A DNA stretch of 64,000 nucleotides from Cordilura impudica (Eukaryota; Arthropoda; Insecta; Diptera; Scathophagidae), in the NCBI GenBank assembly GCA_963682025.1, contig OY821517.1, positions 53,154,662 to 53,218,661 of the forward strand, read 5' to 3'. Below the pieces are notes generated by a model. That model was not told the origin of the DNA. It saw nothing but the letters and a program-made list of their open reading frames with translations, and searched no databases. The position numbers and the translations under genes are program-made. Each line of letters starts with the position of its first letter. Position 1 is the first letter of the stretch. Positions 34,440 through 46,429 of this stretch are shown piece after piece.

Positions 34440-34750
34440 GATGTGTAAACATCTAGTAATTAAGGAATTTTTTAATTTTAATTTTTTATTTTTAATTTTT
34501 TATTTTCCATTTTTCATTTTTCAAATATCATTTTTCATTTTTCAAAGCGTTTTTATAACGCTATTCACTCCCTCATTTTATCTCCAAACACTTCCTAATG
34601 ACATCGTGCCTTCATTTTATCTCCTAACACTTCCTAATCTTTCCACCAGTACAATCAATCGTACCTAACACCGTTTTTGTCTTATACTGTTTTTGTGATA
34701 GTATAGTGAAATATATTTTTACCTCCTGAGCGTATAGATGTTTACACATC
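34440..34750 (-). mobile_element. minisatellite element, short reverse copy
   Basis: Bounded by GATGTGTAAACATCTA and its inverse TAGATGTTTACACATC. Inside are an inverted TTTTTAA-type array and two to three units of 'atctccaaacacttcctaat' type, the reverse of 17365-17465. About 25 bases of the shared outer flank (containing 'gtgagtccgatcaca') precede it. Confidence 0.75.
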
Positions 34751-35089
34751 AAAAAAGAACAAAATCGCTGGAGCGGTTTTCGAGTACCGCCATTTTATTT
34801 TTTTATCTTTTTGTTTTTTTTTTTTTTGTTTTTTTTTTTAAGTCTAATTTCTGAATGTTTGTTTTTTTTTGTTAGATTTATAGTCATTTCAGATATGTTG
34901 CAATTAATACTGCAATTAATATGCAAATTTTAATTTTGTTGGTGCGTGGTAAAGAAGAAGAAGAAAGCATATATTTCAAAAATTCGTAACTACACTGTAT
35001 TCTTAAACGGACCGGTTTCTGTTTGTTTCTAAATTAATTTTTTGAAATATATAGTATTCTTCTTTACTTTCTTTTATATATAATATGAT
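34751..35089. other. AT-rich unassigned DNA
   Basis: T-rich runs; nothing coding. 'agaaagcatatatttcaaaa' near 34964-34983 recurs near 50175-50195. Confidence 0.4.
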
Positions 35090-35150
35090 ATACAAGTAAG
35101 AGAGTATAAAATTCGGCTATGCCGAATCTTTGAACTCTCCACCAAGGTCG
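35090..35150 (-). repeat. GCCGAAT end of the TATACCC family
   Basis: 'acaagtaagagagtataaaa' followed by the hairpin ATTCGGCTATGCCGAAT. Confidence 0.7.
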
Positions 35151-35248
35151 TTAACACTAAGAGACAACAAATTGTTGGTGCTTTTTTAATTGAAAGCAAT
35201 TATTAAAGACAATGAGCATAGATGTAAATACATACAATTACATTTTGG

Positions 35249-35870
35249 CAGAGTTCAGAAAAAAACACACACTGAATAAAAAACTCGTACATACAACGAA
35301 CATAGCTCAGACCAACAAACACATATTTTTATTTTGATATGAATTATGTGTGTTTCTAAATTTTGTACACTGCCGAACACAATCATGACTGTGTTTCGTT
35401 TTAATATTTCGTTATTTACACGAACATTTTTCTATCACGTATTTTTTGTTTCGAATACACATAAACTACACAGATTCGAGTTTAGCTTTATTTTAAGTTC
35501 GTGTTCTTGCACGTGTACTGCTAAAACAACATAACATGTTCTTGAAAGCGTACATCTAAAAATTAATACATTATCCACTCGCTATCGGAAAAAAAACTAA
35601 ATTAAGTCATAAACAACATATACAATTTCTCTGTTTTCTATTTTATTACTATCTTTTTATTTTTTATTTTTTTATAACTGCTAATGATATATGTTAAATT
35701 TTTTTAATAAATTTAGTTGAAACAATTGTTGTATTATTATAGGGGTGTTTCAGATTTTTCCGATCGCGAGTGGATAATGTTTTAATTTTTAGATGTACGC
35801 CTTCAAGAACATGTTCTGTTTTTTTTTTTAGCAGTACACGTGCAAGAACACGAACATAAAATAAAGTTGA
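35249..35870. mobile_element. hAT-type foldback, second copy
   Basis: Left arm 35249-35580, starting CAGAGTTCAGAAAAAAACAC. A spacer of about 175 bases follows, then the start of the inverted right arm (35755-35870: 'gcgagtggataat', 'gatgtacgccttcaagaaca', 'agcagtacacgtgcaagaac'). The right arm breaks off into an A-rich array, so the far terminus is missing. Confidence 0.75.
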
Positions 35871-36089
35871 TAAAAATGAAAAACATACAATGAGAAATAA
35901 AAATAAAAACGAAAAACAAAAAATTAAAAATAAAAATAAAAAATTATAAATAAAAAATCAAAAATTAAAACTTAAAAATAAAAAATTAAAAAAAAAAATA
36001 AAAATAAAAAACTAAAAATAAAAAATAAAAACTTAAAAATTAAAAATAAAAAATTAAAAATAAAAAATTTAAAATAAACAAGTGAGACT
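35871..36089. repeat. degenerate AAAAATA/AAAATTA array
   Basis: A-rich imperfect 6-8 bp units similar to those at 36696-36985. Confidence 0.8.
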
Positions 36090-36695
36090 CTAACTATTCG
36101 GTCCAATTAATTCGATATAGAAAATGGACCGATCCATATTTCGTAAAGTTACTTATATTTTGAAAAAATATATACACACCAAATTTGAGAAAAATCTGTG
36201 CAATATTTTTGTTTTTTGATAGATTTAAGTGAAAATCGGGAAACAGCTTTATATGGCTATGACAAAGAATTACCATATGGGGTTTATTTTCGGACAAATG
36301 ATAAATGGATGTAATAGATACACACAAACCCAATTTGACCGTGATCTATATAATTTGGATCTTATGGCAGTTTAAGTCGATTTCATAGGGGTCATTTGTA
36401 TGGGGAATAAGTCTGAACATGGACCGAATTTCACCAATTTCAATAGTGTTCATCCTATGGCCGATAAAAGTTTATATACCAAATTTCATTAAAACATATT
36501 CATATTTGCGACCTGTAGTTTGATTACAAGGTTTACATGAACACACAGACGGACAGACGAACGAACATGGCTAAACGGACTCAGGAAGTGATTCTGAGTC
36601 GATTGGTAGAATAAAAGATGGGTCCAGGTCAAATATTTTTGGTAGTTGCAAACAGCAGCACAAAGTCATTATACCCAAAGTGGTATAGGGTATAA
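36090..36695 (+). repeat. GACGGAC family copy
   Basis: All landmarks present, in the order of 43065-43795: 'accgatccatatttcg', 'tttgagaaaaatctgtgcaa', 'cctgtagtttgattac', 'cacacagacggacagacg', 'gtggtatagggtataaaaat'. Confidence 0.8.
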
Positions 36696-37165
36696 AAATA
36701 AAAAATAAAAAATAAAAAATAAAAAATTAAAAATAAAACATTAAATGGGAAATAAAAATTAAAAAATCAAAAATTAAAAACAAAGAAAAAATGGAAAATA
36801 AAAAATTAGAAATAAAACATTGAAAATTAAAAAACTAAAAATAAAAATGAAAAATAAAAAATGAAAAAAAAAATAAAAAAAAAATTAAAAATAAAAAATT
36901 AAAAGTAAAAAATTAAAAATCAAAAATAAAAAATGAAGAATGGAATACGAAAAATGAATAATGAAAAATAAAAAAACTGAAAATAAAAATTAATTGGTTG
37001 AAATAATAATTAACAAGAAATATTTTTAAATTAGCAGAGCCGCTGCAGTTGGTTGCTATAAGTGATACATTGATGACGCTTTCTGTTAGATTTTAACAAA
37101 GTGCCATAAAAAAATCTTTAATTACTAGATGTTTACACATCTCCCCTGTGATCGGAATCACATGA
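36696..37165 (+). repeat. A-rich array and right module of the minisatellite element
   Basis: Degenerate AAAAATA-type array (36696-36985) followed by 'ttagcagagccgctgcagtt' and the terminal 'tagatgtttacacatctccc'. The array starts directly at the end of a GACGGAC copy; the array at 29850 likewise adjoins a GACGGAC copy. Confidence 0.8.
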
Positions 37166-39277
37166 TTTTTTTTTTATTTATAAATTAATTTTTTTCACTG
37201 ACTTAAAATACGTCTGTTCTGCTTGAAAACCTATAAATAATTTAAATAGATTATGAATTCTTAAAATTCGGAGAAACTAATTTAAATTATAATTTGCAAC
37301 GAAGTGTCTAAGGATGATGTCTTGGCTTAAAACCATTTAACATTTATATGTCCTACAACCACCAGCAGCCACAACAGCAGCTGTGTAATACATAGAAGAA
37401 GTCATCTAAAACATAAATATATTCAAATATTTTTTCTACATATTTACCGATATTTGAACAAATATTTGCGTAGGTGCTTCTGAGATTTCAAACCACCGAG
37501 AAAAAAAAACACACACACACATTAACTACTCATATGTATGTAAGTATGTACCTGGTTAAATATTTAAACTTCTTGACTTTGGATCAGATGACATGTTGAG
37601 TGTGAGTGTTTTATGTTTTTCTCTATTCGTTTATATAAATATCATCAGTTCTGCATCGATAATGCGGGCCTTTTGTGTCTTTCTAATAAGTTAATAAAGA
37701 TTTTGTGCAAACAACACATTAACAAGATATTAGTTTTGAGTTGGAAAAGAGCAAACAACAAGCAGCTTAGACAATCTTATTAAGGCCGACGTTCGTCGGT
37801 CTACTTTGATTAGAACTTGCCATACAAAAGAAACCGTCATTTGTTTTGGGAAAGTTAAATAAATAAAGTTAAATAATCAGCAGCAGAAGAATACGAAAAA
37901 TACGATTTTAAAGGAAGTTGTTTTTTCTTTTTTTTTTTTTTGTAGGTAATTAATGTTCAGCCTTTTAGAAAACAAGGAATTATTTGACCATTATTATCCC
38001 TTCTCTGCAGACCTTGTTAACTCTTTCATTACAAAGGATTTTTTAAAAACTCATTTCCGTTTTCAAATGCACCGGAAATGCTAACATTTATTTTTTAAAT
38101 GTTATTTACAAAAAAAAAGAGAAAAAAATTCAAAGAATAAAAATCAAAATTCCCATAAAGTGTTAACAATACGATTATGATTATGATTGTGATTGTGATT
38201 ATAAACATTCTGTGACATATCAATTGATTACAATCAAAGCGTTGTTATTGCTATTTTGTCACTAGAAGACACAAAGAAAAATCCTTTGGCCACGTGACAC
38301 ACGTCACAAGAACGTTGCTTTTTTTTTTGGTTTTCGGTTAACATTATGCTTTTTTCATCTCTCTCCCTCCAGTTTGCCGTGTTCAGTTGTGATCATTCAT
38401 CAAGATAAATGTCATTGCGACATTGTATCAAAATTGTTTGACAACGATAAACGGCGGCATCAATGTTGCCAAAACTTATTGGAGACACCATAACACCAAT
38501 ATCGCTGGTTGTGTTATGGTGGTTGTAACAGTAGACTGCCGTCAAATGTTAAATGGAATTAGCTACAGTAACTGATACCGGCTTAAGCCTCTTATAAGAG
38601 TTAAGAATGCCCATTAATTGAACACGAGTCATCATAAAAGTTACAAAAGTTAATAGAGGGAAGAGTATTTATAAAATCGTTTCATTTTAAATGATTTTCT
38701 AAATGACATTTATTGTGTTTGCATTTAAAGCCGTTAGTAGTAGAAGATAATTCTCTAACAATATAAGTATTTGATTGATCTCTTGTTAGATTTTTATTTT
38801 CAATTTAGTTTAAAAAAAGCAGCCTAAGCTAACAAAATTGTTTACCAATGTTTTTGCGGAGGGGAACTTTTTTATTTAAATCAACGTAGATATTTTAATT
38901 TGATAACATTAAGCACTAAAATTGTACGCAAGTAAATTCTCAACCTCTAGTTCCAATAACTCCTGAAATATATGGCGCTGAAAAAAGTTTAAAAACTCAC
39001 TGAAACGCTGTGAAGTTTGTCTTCAAAATTTGCTAAGCTATAATTTTATTGTATGTATCACTTCAAAGGTTATCCTTCAGTTATACTTTATATATGCAAA
39101 AATTTTCTTTGCGAGAGATCAAAGGTCATTACCACATGATCAAGATTTTGTAAGGGAATAACTTAAAAGGCGATATTTTTATATTATACATTTAAAAATA
39201 TTATTTTGTTACGGACTGCCTTCTCTGCATTTGAGCTGGATTCATTAGTAAATTAAAATTTGTTTCAGAGTTATAAA
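37166..39277. other. AT-rich mostly non-repetitive DNA
   Basis: No exon recognised and no repeat family matched. Contains CA repeats at 37510-37521 and alternating 'gattatgattatgattgtga' near 38171-38200. Possibly host intron or intergenic DNA. Confidence 0.45.
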
Positions 39278-39654
39278 TCTATAACATTAATAGGCTAGGC
39301 AATTTTTTGTGACCGATGTTTTGTTCTACCGTTTTATCCCGATTTTGACCAAACGTATATTATTTGAAAGGTACTTCTTTTTAGCCGATTTGCAGGTTTA
39401 CAGATTTTTAAATTTTTTCCTTTGTTTTGAGTAAATTGCATTTAAAGTTGCTACTAACACATACATAAAATTATACAATGTTATGTGTGTGCTTATTAAA
39501 TTTGTTAATGTGTTTTTAATAAAAATGAGTTTGTTTTTTGTGTTGATTTGTGAATTGGCTGTAATTGATTAGCATACCTTTAGGGTCTTTATTTAATTAA
39601 ATGAATAAAATTTCCTAGAATTTCACTCGAATTTCGAGGGCTAGAATCTGCTAC
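39278..39654 (+). mobile_element. non-autonomous Helitron with mutated end
   Basis: A|TCTATAACATTAATAGGC to ...TCTGCTAC|T; the terminal CTAG has become CTAC. Abuts the LINE at 39667. Confidence 0.85.
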
Positions 39655-39666
39655 TAAAAACTAAGA

Positions 39667-42060
39667 GTGGAAAATCATAGACCCTATTTTAAAAATTATT
39701 ATTTATATAGAAATGACAGAACAGATGCAAGAGGAGAAGGAGTTGCTCTGTTAATTCACAAATCTATCGCACATAAAAACCTCTCTATATTGAACACCCC
39801 ATCAATCGAAAACATCTCAATTGAAGTTATTATAAATAACAGACCAATTGTTGTATATTCGCTATATTCACCAAGATATACCCATAACTTCTGTACAGAT
39901 GTCTTGAACCTAACACCTTTCACCAAAGAATATATGTATAATTTTTGGTGACCTAAATGCCAAACAAATAATCCTGCAGGTATCGCACTCAACAACCTAC
40001 AGCAATCAAGCAATTTTTTCATTCACTATCCTAATAGTCCAACCCTAATCTCCCATCAACATAATCGCGAAGCATCCACAGTCGATATTATCTTAAGCAA
40101 TTCCGCTTTAAATATAGAAGTAAAAACAAGGGATTACGAAATGCCATCAGACCATCGCCCCATTATATGTACACTTAAAAGATCAATGGCCTTGCAGGTT
40201 GGCCTCAATTATTATGATTATAGAGTAACCAACTGGAAGATTTTTAGGAATTTTTTTAGACAATAAAATCACGTTATATTCAGATATATATAATACCAAG
40301 GTAGGTAGTGATTGAACAGGAAATCCAAAAATTTATAAATGTAGTTTTCGAAGCAAGGGACACCCAAAATAACTCAACAAAATAATTACACATTATCTGG
40401 AAGTACTGTGAAATATTTAAAAGAAAAAGCCAACGATCTTCAAATATAGCCGAGCAAACTTTTTATAATCAATGTACTAAGTTTCTAAGTAACATGATAG
40501 ATAAAAGTATTGATTCGGCAATATGAAATGGTGTCAATTATTATCCAATTTAAAACCAGGCGATAAATCATTTTGGAAAATAAGCAGGAACTTGGAAGGA
40601 AAAGGAAAAAATGAAATCTCTCACTTTAAAATTGGAAATACAAAAATAACATCTGATAAGTACAAGGCTGAAATCCTGGCAAATACATTTGTCCAAGCCA
40701 ATAACCTCACTTCGAACTACAACCACCCAGCGGATACATTAATAAATACAACAGTGAATAATTTTAAGAAAGAAAATCCTAGTTCTGAATCCGAAATTTA
40801 TACATCTCTTGAAGAAGTAATGAATATTATCTCATCAATGTTCCCAACCTGCTCTTAAAGAGGCTACCACTCAAAGCTCTAAAATTACTGGTTATAATAT
40901 TTAACAGCTGCATCAAACTCAACTATTTCCCAAACCATTTCAAAAATTCTAAGGTTATAGATATCAACAAAACTAATAAGCCAAAAAATAACCCAAACAG
41001 CTACAGACCTATGAAAAAATACCTCATTCTCGTCTTAGTAAATTTGTAATGACCAATTCTATTATTGCTAACGAACAATTTGGATTTAAAAAAGAGCATA
41101 GCACTACTCACCAAATAAACAGGATTAAAAATCAAATAATCACCAATAAAAACAATAAACGTTCAACGGGTGTAATATTGTTAGATATCGAAAAAGCGTT
41201 TGGCACCGTTTGGCATAATGGCCCAGTATTTAAACTTCGTGATGCAAGTATACCAAAACATTTATGCAAACTTATTTAAGACTTCATTCACGGCAGAAGC
41301 TTTAAAGTTACGATTAATAATGAAACATCATCTCCAAAAACCGTTACCTCAGGGTTATTTTTTATTTTATTTATTTTATTTTATTTAAATATTTTTAGGA
41401 TCAGTCTTGTCACCATTGCTTTACTCGACATATACATCCGATTTTAAAGTCCCAAAATATATGAAAATTGCTTATTACGCAGATGATAAATTCTTCAAAC
41501 AAAATTACAAGTGCACTCCTGAAGAAAATGGAAAAGGGACTTGTAAATTGCAGTAAATATTTTTACAAATGGAAAATCAAAATTAATCCAAACAAGACCC
41601 AAGCAATCATTTTTCCATTCAAGAAATCTCCCAAAAGACTGTCAAGACATCATCGTCTTATTGGAAATAATACCATAAATGTACTTAACGATGTCAAATA
41701 TCTCGGAGTTGTCTTTGACAAAAAGCTTATATTTAAACAACATATTATGGCTAAGTGCCAAAAAACTATAAAATCCTTTAAAGCATTATGGCCACTAGTA
41801 AACAGAAGGTCATTTCTAAACCACAAAAATAAAAATCTACTCTTCAAAAGTAACATATGTACGTGTGTCCTTACAAATGACAAATTATAGAAAAGAAATG
41901 TCTTAAAATGATAAATAAAATGCCCTGGAGGTATCCTACAAATCTTCTTCATGAAGAAACAGGTTAAGAGAAAATTATCGATTTCATAACAAGGATTAAT
42001 AACAATTACTTTGCCGAAATTGAAAATTCCTCTTACCCACTGATAAGAGAATGTAGAGAA
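39667..42060 (+). pseudogene. Jockey-type non-LTR retrotransposon, decayed
   Basis: Frameshifted pieces in order: an APE-type endonuclease (NHRPYFKNYYLYRNDRTDAR, GEGVALLIHKS, VVYSLYSP, then FGDLNAKQ and YEMPSDHRPIICTL with the catalytic SDH); a linker; and reverse transcriptase with EQFGFKKEHSTTHQ, LLDIEKAFGTVWHN (the usual AFD is AFG), PQG...SVLSPLLYSTYTSDF, KIAYYADD (catalytic motif intact), and KWKIKINPNKTQ...VKYLGVVFDKKL. The tail reads MPWRYPTNLLHEETG. ORF1 (gag-like) is absent, so the copy is 5'-truncated. The GFKKEHSTTHQ block and absence of RNase H suggest the Jockey clade. Several stops occur and the copy is inactive. Confidence 0.85.
41354..41398 (+). other. 45-bp GT...AG intron-like insertion in the reverse transcriptase
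   Basis: It lies between the conserved PQG and SVLSP residues. The segment starts GTTATT, is T-rich, and ends TTTTTAG. Exact removal joins CCTCAGG to GATCAGTC and restores PQGSVLSP with no gap. Retained, it introduces a stop. It consists mostly of TTTTA units, so microsatellite expansion is an alternative. Confidence 0.5.
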
Positions 42061-42369
42061 TGACGTAAAATTAAAAATAAATCACCAAATTGAAAATTTT
42101 ATGCTTATAGAGGTCTATTATTTCCAATAAACCTCCTATAAGCATATAAATATTTTCAGATAGTATTTGAATTTATTAAATCATATAAAGGTTTTTTTCC
42201 TCCCATTTTCATTTAAAAATCATTAAAAATAAAATAAAAACTATTTAATATCTTTAGATCCTATATAATATTTGTTGCAATATCTACATGAAAAGATAAG
42301 ATCTCATATTTAAATATCAAATTTCTTAAAATATGTAAATAAAGGAAGAATATATAATTGAAAAAAAGT

Positions 42370-42800
42370 AACAGTGTTAAAATCGGCTAGGCTGAATCTT
42401 TAATACCCTTCACCTGGCTTTTACGTTTAGATTAATATTTGGGCACTATTTATAACAAAAAATTGCAAAAAGTAAGCTATTTGTTAAGTTAATACTTAAT
42501 TATTACAACAAACACAGTTAATTTTTAAATTTTTGTTGGAGGTATCTCCACATTTTAGGTCACATCTCGGCACAATGATGCCATATTTGCCCAATTTACA
42601 GCACCAACCTGCTTGAAGTAACGACAAACAATAATATCTTAAGTTTACCCAGATCAATGGTTTAGTTTGTGAGCGAGCGTGATTTTAACAGTCAGACGGA
42701 CAGACGGACACCGACTCGAGTTGCTATAAGGGGTCGCAAATGCATTTTTCGGTGCGTGACAATCGGAATGGCAAACAGTGGTGTAGAGGGTATAAAAAGA
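42370..42800 (-). repeat. TATACCC/GCCGAAT family, reverse copy
   Basis: Starts with 'atcggctaggctgaatcttt' and ends 'gtggtgtagagggtataaaa', with 'gtcagacggacagacggac' inside. Confidence 0.7.
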
Positions 42801-43064
42801 GAAGTTATATGGATATTGTTTTTTGATATAAAATTTATACCCCAACTACTACGTATTTTGTGAAAAAGGCCCACCTTTTATTATAGCTATCGACTCAGAA
42901 CCAGTTCCTGGTCCTAGTAGCGATATCTCCCGCCTCTCTGACAAAAATCAAAAATTCGACTATAAAAGTTTTTGAATTGAATTATCGTTTATTAGCAAGT
43001 TCTGGATGTTAGAGACTGTAGAAAAAATTAAAAAAAAGTGAAATTAAACAAGTAAGAAAGTATC

Positions 43065-43795
43065 GGTCTAGACCGGTCCAACTAATTCGATATCGAAAAT
43101 AAACATAAACCAAATTTGAGTGGCATTGTTATTAATGTTTTTGGCTGCAGATATGAAAAAGTTTATATCGGATGCTATATTTATATGGGCACTGGGTCTA
43201 AATGTGGACCGATCCTGACCATATTTGGTAAAGTCATTTAGATTTTGAAGAAATATATGCAAATCAAATTTGAGAAAAAACTGTGCAATATTTTAGTTTT
43301 TTGATAGATTTAAGTAAAGATCGGGAAGCAGCTCTATATGGGTCTGTGGTTTAGAATTGTCCTATAGGTATTATTTTTGGACTACTAATTAAAGGATGTA
43401 ATAAACGCATACAAACTCAATTTGACTGAGATCTATGTGATAACTTGGATCTTATGGTAATTTATGCGATTTCATAGGCGTCATTTGTATGGGGACTAGG
43501 TCTGCTCATGGACCGAATTTCACCAATTTCAATAGCGTTCATCCGATGGCATAGAAGCTCATGTACCAAATTTCATAAAAATATATTCATATTTGCGACC
43601 TGTAGTTTGATTACAAAGTTAACATGGACACACAGACGGACGGACGGATAGACGGACATCGCTAAATCGACTCAGAAAGTGATTCTGAGTCGATCGGTAT
43701 AATAAAAGATGAGTCTAGGTCAAATATTTTTGGTAGTTACAAACAGCAGCACAAAGTCATTATACCCTGACCACTAGTGGTATAGGGTATAAAAA
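43065..43795 (+). repeat. GACGGAC family, most complete copy
   Basis: Runs from 'gtctagaccggtccaactaa' to 'gaccactagtggtatagggt' with all landmarks. The terminal part has a hairpin TATACCCTGACCACTAGTGG/TATAGGGTATA. Confidence 0.8.
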
Positions 43796-43920
43796 GTCAC
43801 TACCTTGTAATGTAAAACAAAATACGTAGCAAAATGGGTATTTATGACTTTTTTCGTTTAAAGGGCTATATAGTAGTATTGTATAAAGAGGTGTCGATCT
43901 ATTGTACTGCCCTCTGCTAA

Positions 43921-46030
43921 TAGTTTTTTCCTATAAAATCTCACCCAACCCTGAAGCGCTCAGAAATTCGAGAATGTTTGTTGGTTCCAGTGATTTTATT
44001 TCGCTCCTTGGTATTTGGAAAGAACCCAGATGCTTTTTCCTCGTATGGATTAAAGCTTCACAATCCCCCAGTATGTGCTCCGGTGATTCTGCGTTTTCAT
44101 CTGCACATGGGGTGCGCTTCAATTCCTAACTTGCTCAGATGCTCCCTGAGCCTACAATGACCTGTTAAAATCCCGGTTAGTATTCTCAGTCCGTTCTTTG
44201 ATAATCCGATACATGACTCAAATCTCTTACTGTTGTAGTTACCTGACAAGAGTTTGGATTGCCTTAAGCCTAGGTGGCTCGAGAAAAGCTCCTATCTGAT
44301 ATGATTTTCATATTCTCTGAGTACGGCTTCCCAGACTCATTTTCCTATTCCGCAAAACGGTTCCGGACCCATTAGCTTTTTGAAAGCTCCCCTTCTACCA
44401 AGCTCATCTGCTTGTTCATTTCCTTGAATCCCAATATGACCCGGAACCCAACAAATGCTGACTTTATTGTGTCTGCCTAGCTCATTCAGTCTGTGCAGGC
44501 AGGCCCATTCTAACTTGGAGTTTAATACATAGGAGCCTAGTGCTCGGATAGCAGCTTAACTATCTGATAATATGGTTATGTCCCATCTTTTGTACTTTCT
44601 ATTTAAGTTAATCTGTGCACATCTATCGATGGCATAAATTTCCGCCTGGAAAATACTTTTGTATTCCCATTGATTCGTAGTATTTGGTTCTAGGCCCAAA
44701 GACTCCCGCCCCTGTTCCATTTCCGGTCTTTGATCCGTCCGTGTACCATTTGATCGTATCCTCCTTTAGGGAATATGCTGTACTCAAACTACTCCATTCC
44801 TTCTTATTACTACGTTTTGTAACAAAGTTTTTCTTGAAATCTTATCTCTTCTCAGACCTGTCCATTGGACAATCTAGGAGGGAGTAATCTTTAACTTGAC
44901 TTATTCGGTTCCATTGCCCTTCATAAATCCTGGTTATAGGTTTATCCCCTTTATCCTGATTGCCGTTGCCAGGGCTTTCTTTTTGCATCACTATGTGTAG
45001 TGGGCTTTGATCCAAGAGTAATTCCAGTGATGCCGTTGGGCACGTCCTCATTGCACCCGTTATCCCAATACACGCTAGTCTTTGTATCCTACTTAACTCC
45101 ATTTGAGGTGATTTTAGCTCCGTCCTTTTGGCCCACGCAATAGCTCCATAGGTCACGATGCGACGGTCCATCACGGAGTAAATCCAGTATAGGATGTTGG
45201 ATTTACATCCCCAGGTTCTACCCGCTACCTTTCTACATATCATTGTAGCACGCTTGGCTTTCTCCGTAATATGGTTGACATGTGCCTTCCATGTTAACTT
45301 GTTATCTAGTACTATGCCCAGAATTTCACCTCTGTCTTTGGTTTGATGACTTCTCCCAGAATTTGAATTGCCTTCCATCTTGGAAGTTTCCTTCTCCTGG
45401 TAAATAGTACAATAGTGGTCTGTGTCGGATTGATGTTCAGTCCTGTTGTCCTACACCATTGATTGATAATTCTCAGCCCTCTTTGCACAATGTCACAAAG
45501 AGTTTCCTCGAATTTGCCTCTTGCTATTATTATACGTCCGCGTAGCCTTGCTCTACCTGCTCCCGAAAGTTCCATTAATAGTTCGTCAAAAACTAGACTC
45601 CAATTAAGGGCGAAAGAACCCCTCCCTGTGGACATCCTCTGGTTGTGTTGACGGCTATGGTTTTCCCTTCTGCTGATGTTTCTGCTGATCTCGTGTTGAG
45701 AACTTCTACCATCCATCTTGATGTCACTGCATCTACTCCTCTTTGGTTTAATGCTCTTTCTGTTACATCATGTGAAGTGTTATCAAAGGATCCTTCTATA
45801 TCTAGGAAGGCACAAACGGCCATTTCCTTTTCATCTAGTTATTTTTGAATAGTTCCCACTAGATTGGTAAGAGCGGTCTCTGTTGATCTGCCCGCTCTAT
45901 ACACATGCTGGTTTGGATGCAAAAGCATCTGTTGTAATATCCCACATCTTAGATAGCTGTCCATGGCTTTTTCAAGTGTGCAGTGTCTTTCTTTCCCACT
46001 TTGGGTATGAACACTTTTGCCCTCCATGCT
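43921..46030 (-). pseudogene. LOA/I-type non-LTR retrotransposon with RNase H, decayed
   Basis: Minus-strand pieces in order: HVYRAGRSTETALTNLVGTI; CAFLDIEGSFDNTSHDV (RT motif A); RGCPQGGVLSPL; SLVFDELLMEL; then the YADD site at 45535-45545, read as YAD with a frameshift; IARGKFEETLCDI; RTTGLNINPTQTTIVLFTRR; GIVLDNKLTWKAHV; TWGCKSNILYWIYSVMDRR; and a full RNase H set YTDGSKTGNGTGAG, FQAEIYAID, ILSDS*AAIRAL, CWVPGHIGIQGNEQADELGR. A C-terminal zinc-like segment, ESPEHILGDCEAL, follows. RNase H after RT, together with the RT style, points to the LOA (or I) clade. The 5' part (gag, endonuclease) is missing. Base composition is noticeably GC-richer than the surroundings. Confidence 0.85.
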
Positions 46031-46429
46031 ATAAAGGGCTACAACTTTTATATTAATGAAAATTTGGCCAAGATTTAGAACGCATAAAAAACTTCACACA
46101 CTTCCAATTGAGTGCTCACAAATTTTGTCAAAGCATAAAAACTTTCTACCAAATTTCAATACTACTCACAATATTAGCTACAAAGTGCGTGAAAGACTAA
46201 GAAAAGCAAAATCAGACGTCGTAGGCAGTGGCAGCGATCGCTGAATAAAAGAGATTACTACGCACCCAAATAAATAAAAAAAAAATATTCTGATTAACGA
46301 AACTCCTTAAAGCATTATAATTTTAATGTACTTCCCGCATACCACAAAGTTACTTCTGCGAAAAAAAAAAGCAGCAGTAAAATTTTCGGATAAACTCACA
46401 TTATTCAATAAGTGTGGTTGAATCATCCG

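Noticed and set aside
43931..44122. Independent small gene (63 codons, minus strand)
   Set aside because: It is the C-terminal piece of the LOA-type LINE, continuous in order with its RNase H domain.
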